Shown in pieces: positions 61,575 through 64,000 of a stretch of 64,000 nucleotides of DNA. The DNA lies in assembly GCA_964369385.1 (NCBI GenBank), contig CAYJEY010000005.1, forward strand, positions 61,460 to 125,459. Reading direction: 5' to 3'. Position 1 is the stretch's first letter; every line of letters starts with the position of its first letter. Origin of the DNA: CALVGQ01 sp964369385. GTDB taxonomy: Bacteria; Bacillota_I; Bacilli_A; Erysipelotrichales; Erysipelotrichaceae. The notes under the pieces are model-generated. The model was not told the DNA's origin and did not search any database. It saw nothing but the letters and a program-made list of their open reading frames with translations. A program made the position numbers and the translations under genes.

Positions 61575-62057
61575 TTAGCCCTCTTTTCTTTTTAACAAGA
61601 CTACCGCTTGTGCTTGTACACCTTTTTCTTCACCGACAAAGCCTAACTTTTCTCCACGTGTCGCCTTAATATTAACTTTATTATAATCACATTCAAGTGC
61701 ATTCGCAACATTGGTTACCATCTTTTGAATATGTGGTGCCATTTTCGGTCTTTCAATCATAATGAGAGCATCAATATTTCCAATTTCGTAATTATATTCA
61801 TTCATTTTTTTAGCAACTTCATTTAGGATATATAATGAACTCACACCCTTGTAACGCTCCTCAGTATCTGGGAAGTGTTTTCCTAAATCACCTAGTGCTA
61901 GTGCTCCTAATATAGCTTCAGAAATGGCATGAAGTAATGCATCTGCATCACTATGACCAAGTAATCCAAGCTCATGAGGAATCTCAACCCCCCCTAAAAT
62001 TAATTTTCGTTCAGCTACTAAAGCATGAATATCTGTTGATTGTCCAATTCTATACAT
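61575..62057 (-). CDS. ispF: 2-C-methyl-D-erythritol 2,4-cyclodiphosphate synthase
   Basis: This 160-residue MEP-pathway enzyme has the zinc ligands Asp9, His11 and His43 (STDIHAL, GHSDADALLHA), matching Asp8/His10/His42 of E. coli. The family motifs GDLGKHFPDT and KATRGEKLGFVG are intact. It makes the cyclodiphosphate intermediate on the way to isopentenyl diphosphate. The ATG follows AGAAGGA. A possible promoter (TATACA, 18 bases, TATAAT) lies at 62081-62110. Confidence 0.96.
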   Translation of the reverse strand: MYRIGQSTDIHALVAERKLILGGVEIPHELGLLGHSDADALLHAISEAILGALALGDLGKHFPDTEERYKGVSSLYILNEVAKKMNEYNYEIGNIDALIMIERPKMAPHIQKMVTNVANALECDYNKVNIKATRGEKLGFVGEEKGVQAQAVVLLKRKEG

Positions 62058-62080
62058 GTTATTCCTTCTTTCTCTACTTA

Positions 62081-62110
62081 ATTATAGCGTTACTATTTAA
62101 AATTTGTATA
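62081..62110 (-). promoter_or_regulatory. Possible promoter of ispF
   Basis: On the minus strand TATACA (62105-62110), an 18-base spacer, and TATAAT (62081-62086). The -35 is weak. Confidence 0.4.
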
Positions 62111-62166
62111 AAATTTTGTAAAATATACTTTATAAGGATATATATTTATCGAGTTGTGCATTATCA

Positions 62167-62211
62167 AGCCCAGTCATGCATAATTTTTAATGGGCTAGAA
62201 GGAAAATTATG
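62167..62211 (+). promoter_or_regulatory. Structured leader of the PfkB kinase gene, possible pseudoknot
   Basis: AGCCCA (62167-62172) pairs with TGGGCT (62191-62196). Inside that loop CATAATTTT (62179-62187) is complementary to AAAATTATG (62203-62211) beyond the stem. The two helices interlock in H-type pseudoknot order. Direct repeats AACTAG follow at 62212 and 62229, the latter beside the ribosome site. It matches no riboswitch class I can name. Confidence 0.45.
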
Positions 62212-62242
62212 AACTAGATACATCTCATAACTAGGAGTTTAT

Positions 62243-63094
62243 ATGAAATCAATTACAATTATAGGCACTGTTCTTTTTGATGAAGTATTAACATCAAATA
62301 ATAGCTATTTACCAACAGGATGTAATAAAATGAATCTCACCACAAGTTTTGGAGGATCAATGCATAATGTCGCTTGGAATTGTTCGACACTAAAGGTACC
62401 TTGCCATTTTTTTTCTAAATTTGGTAATGACGCGTTAGCCTATCAAGTAAGAGAAAATTTGATGAACCGTGGTGCAATGGTATATGGTCCTACTATCGAC
62501 TTGCCCACACCTCGATTTTATACCATTTCGCATTCAAATAAACAGCAATTATTTAGTACAATCACTCCTGACTTTTTCTTCAATAAGCATGATACAGTTG
62601 ATGAAACGATTCTCCATCATAGTGCTTATATTGTTAGTGATTCTACAAATTCAGAGTTTATTGCAAACCTGATTGAGTTTAATCCTGAGGGGAAATATAT
62701 CTTAAGTGGAAATATTCCACATCCTGTATTACTGCCATACATTCAAGGACTTGTTCTTAATGAACAGGAATTTAATAACTATGCACAAACACAGAATGCA
62801 GATGACTATGCATCGAAAATCATCAAAGCAGGAGTAAATTGGCTAATCATAACATTAGGTGAGCGTGGTTGTATTTACTACTGTGCCAATAAAAAACGAA
62901 GTTTTGATACAGAACCCTCGAATAGTCAATATACATTAGGTTGTGGTGATGCATTCCTTTCAGGTATACTCTATGGACTTGCACTCAATTTGCCAATTGA
63001 GTCTACAATACCTCTTGGATTAAAAGCCGCAAGTGAAGCACTCCAAAGCCCTAGTGCACTAAGTGAAACAATTTCAAAAATAACCGCAATGTAA
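62243..63094 (+). CDS. PfkB-family carbohydrate kinase
   Basis: This 283-residue ribokinase-like enzyme starts MKSITIIGTVLFDEV with TTSFGGSMHNVAWNCS as the sugar-binding stretch. TLGCGDAFLSGIL holds the catalytic Asp, with Cys replacing the usual Ala of GAGDAF. The substrate (sugar, nucleoside or pseudouridine) cannot be read from sequence. AGGAG precedes the ATG. It stands alone between the ispF operon and a convergent phosphoesterase. Confidence 0.85.
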   Translation: MKSITIIGTVLFDEVLTSNNSYLPTGCNKMNLTTSFGGSMHNVAWNCSTLKVPCHFFSKFGNDALAYQVRENLMNRGAMVYGPTIDLPTPRFYTISHSNKQQLFSTITPDFFFNKHDTVDETILHHSAYIVSDSTNSEFIANLIEFNPEGKYILSGNIPHPVLLPYIQGLVLNEQEFNNYAQTQNADDYASKIIKAGVNWLIITLGERGCIYYCANKKRSFDTEPSNSQYTLGCGDAFLSGILYGLALNLPIESTIPLGLKAASEALQSPSALSETISKITAM

Positions 63095-63134
63095 AAAACG
63101 AAGAGTGACATTAATGCTGTCATTTCTTCGTTTT
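63095..63134. terminator. Convergent terminator between the kinase and phosphoesterase genes
   Basis: AAAACGAAGA-TGACA and TGTCA-TTCTTCGTTTT form an almost perfect stem around a seven-base loop, with T- and A-rich flanks serving both strands. Confidence 0.88.
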
Positions 63135-63939
63135 ATTTTATCTCTTTAATCGCCTTAATACTTAAAATAATTAATTCTGGACGATTGAAAATGCGGGGAA
63201 GCCAAAAGAATTTAGCTAATCCGCGACTTACAATGTGAATACCACGTGGCATATCATACTGACCACCTGCCCGCTTTGGAAAGAATCCCTGCTGTGGCGC
63301 GTACAGTCCGTTTAGCAAGCCTGGAAATCGTACTTGTCCGCCATGAGCATGCCCTGAAATCATTACGGCCACAGGATAGTCATCAAATAACTGTGCATGT
63401 TCTGGGCGATGCATCAATACAATATTCAATTTATTTTCAGGTAAAGCTTTAAAAGCTTCCTTTATATTTTTCTTTTCTTTTTCATCTCGTTGATCTTGAT
63501 GATATGCTACTTTATCTTGAAATCCAATAATATTCAACTCTTCATAAATTTCAAAGTCATTATCTAACACAACAACATCTCGGTCGACAAGAAATTTCTT
63601 AATTTCACGATACTTCATTTTAGGGTGTTTATGTTCATGATTGCCACTCACATAATAGATTGGCCCATGCTTTTGTAATCCCTCAAGTAAAAAATCGCAT
63701 CCATCTAATCGTCTACGTTCATCAATAAAGTCACCAACAATAAAACTACCATCTAATTCTTCATCTAATAACTTGCCAATAATCTCTTCCGGTCGACCAC
63801 CATGAAAATCTGCAATTACTACAAAGCGGTAATCTTCTGTACAATGCTTCGTATAAATTTCAATATTTATTTTCTTTACTCGCTTATCTAAAACAATATA
63901 GATAAGTATTAATGCTAAAATTAGCCCCACTGTTTGCAT
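63133..63939 (-). CDS. Membrane-anchored calcineurin-like metallophosphoesterase
   Basis: This 268-residue phosphoesterase has an N-terminal hydrophobic helix (VGLILALILIYIVL) and the metal motifs ADFHGG, GDFIDERR, GNHEH, MHRPEH and SGHAHGGQ, a complete five-block calcineurin set. It resembles YkuE/YaeI-type phosphodiesterases acting near the membrane, but the substrate is not determined. ATG follows AGGAG. It is the last complete gene in the window. Confidence 0.9.
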   Translation of the reverse strand: MQTVGLILALILIYIVLDKRVKKINIEIYTKHCTEDYRFVVIADFHGGRPEEIIGKLLDEELDGSFIVGDFIDERRRLDGCDFLLEGLQKHGPIYYVSGNHEHKHPKMKYREIKKFLVDRDVVVLDNDFEIYEELNIIGFQDKVAYHQDQRDEKEKKNIKEAFKALPENKLNIVLMHRPEHAQLFDDYPVAVMISGHAHGGQVRFPGLLNGLYAPQQGFFPKRAGGQYDMPRGIHIVSRGLAKFFWLPRIFNRPELIILSIKAIKEIK

Positions 63940-63973
63940 ATAAATTCTCCTAATAAATATAGTGTACCATAGA

Positions 63974-64000
63974 ATAAAAAAAGATACTCATAAGAGTATC
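63974..64000 (-). terminator. Terminator of a gene beyond the right edge
   Basis: GATACTC (63983-63989), loop ATAA, GAGTATC (63994-64000); the minus strand then reads T7. It should end a minus-strand transcript that enters from the right of the window. Confidence 0.75.

Noticed and set aside
1..64000. tRNA, rRNA, CRISPR array, prophage or insertion sequence
   Set aside because: No cloverleaf with a CCA-end pattern, no rRNA stretches, no regularly spaced repeats and no transposase, integrase or phage structural genes were recognised by eye. A covariance-model tRNA search would settle the tRNA point.

Overview
The window comes from the chromosome of a low-GC, anaerobic, Gram-positive bacterium (Bacillota). 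The likeliest group is Erysipelotrichia or a close relative. The pointers are AT-rich DNA with strong AGGAGG ribosome sites, the ywiB-argS-rpoE order, an RNA polymerase delta subunit, sortase and thioester surface proteins, many PTS systems, an F-type ATP synthase whose c subunit carries a Na+ signature, and [FeFe] hydrogenases. The genus assignment is inference. No rRNA, tRNA, CRISPR array, insertion sequence or phage was recognised.

Layout. 1-343: decayed PTS EIIC remnant. 434-7897: upp plus a complete F1Fo-ATP synthase operon on the minus strand. 8022-9260: small membrane proteins, two of them very short. 9384-12442: thioester surface protein with an overlapping class B-type sortase. 12428-15232: two-component system and an orphan ABC ATPase. 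15277-22081: ascorbate-type (ula) operon lacking ulaD, facing a divergent DeoR regulator (22164-23781). 23827-32824: two parallel modules, each made of an ascorbate/galactitol-type PTS, a formylglycine-type sulfatase without a signal peptide, and a SorC-family regulator. 32868-38511: a lipoprotein, then a hydrogenase/H2-sensor cluster under a perfect Rex operator. 38560-41039: rpoE, argS, ywiB. 41033-46074: class A PBP and a helicase-nuclease fusion. 46075-51536: Ntn hydrolase, glutamate dehydrogenase, HD phosphohydrolase and M32 carboxypeptidase. 51602-54493: envelope proteins and a cobalamin-riboswitch operon. 54535-60626: a mannitol-type PTS operon with 1-phosphofructokinase and a zinc dehydrogenase. 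60679-64000: DUF4438 protein, ispF, a PfkB kinase with a structured leader, and a metallophosphoesterase.

How it fits together. The cell appears to live by fermenting scavenged sugars through PTS systems under CcpA-like control (three cre-like boxes). Reducing power is disposed of through hydrogenases whose expression is tied to NADH/NAD+ (Rex) and probably to H2 (HydS plus a PP2C phosphatase). Ion-motive force is probably Na+ based. The most notable accessory content is the pair of PTS-sulfatase modules, which suggests that sulfated sugars are imported first and desulfated in the cytoplasm. Next are the ula operon with an unknown protein where ulaD is missing, the B12 operon with a transcobalamin-like lipoprotein, and the surface-protein/sortase overlap.
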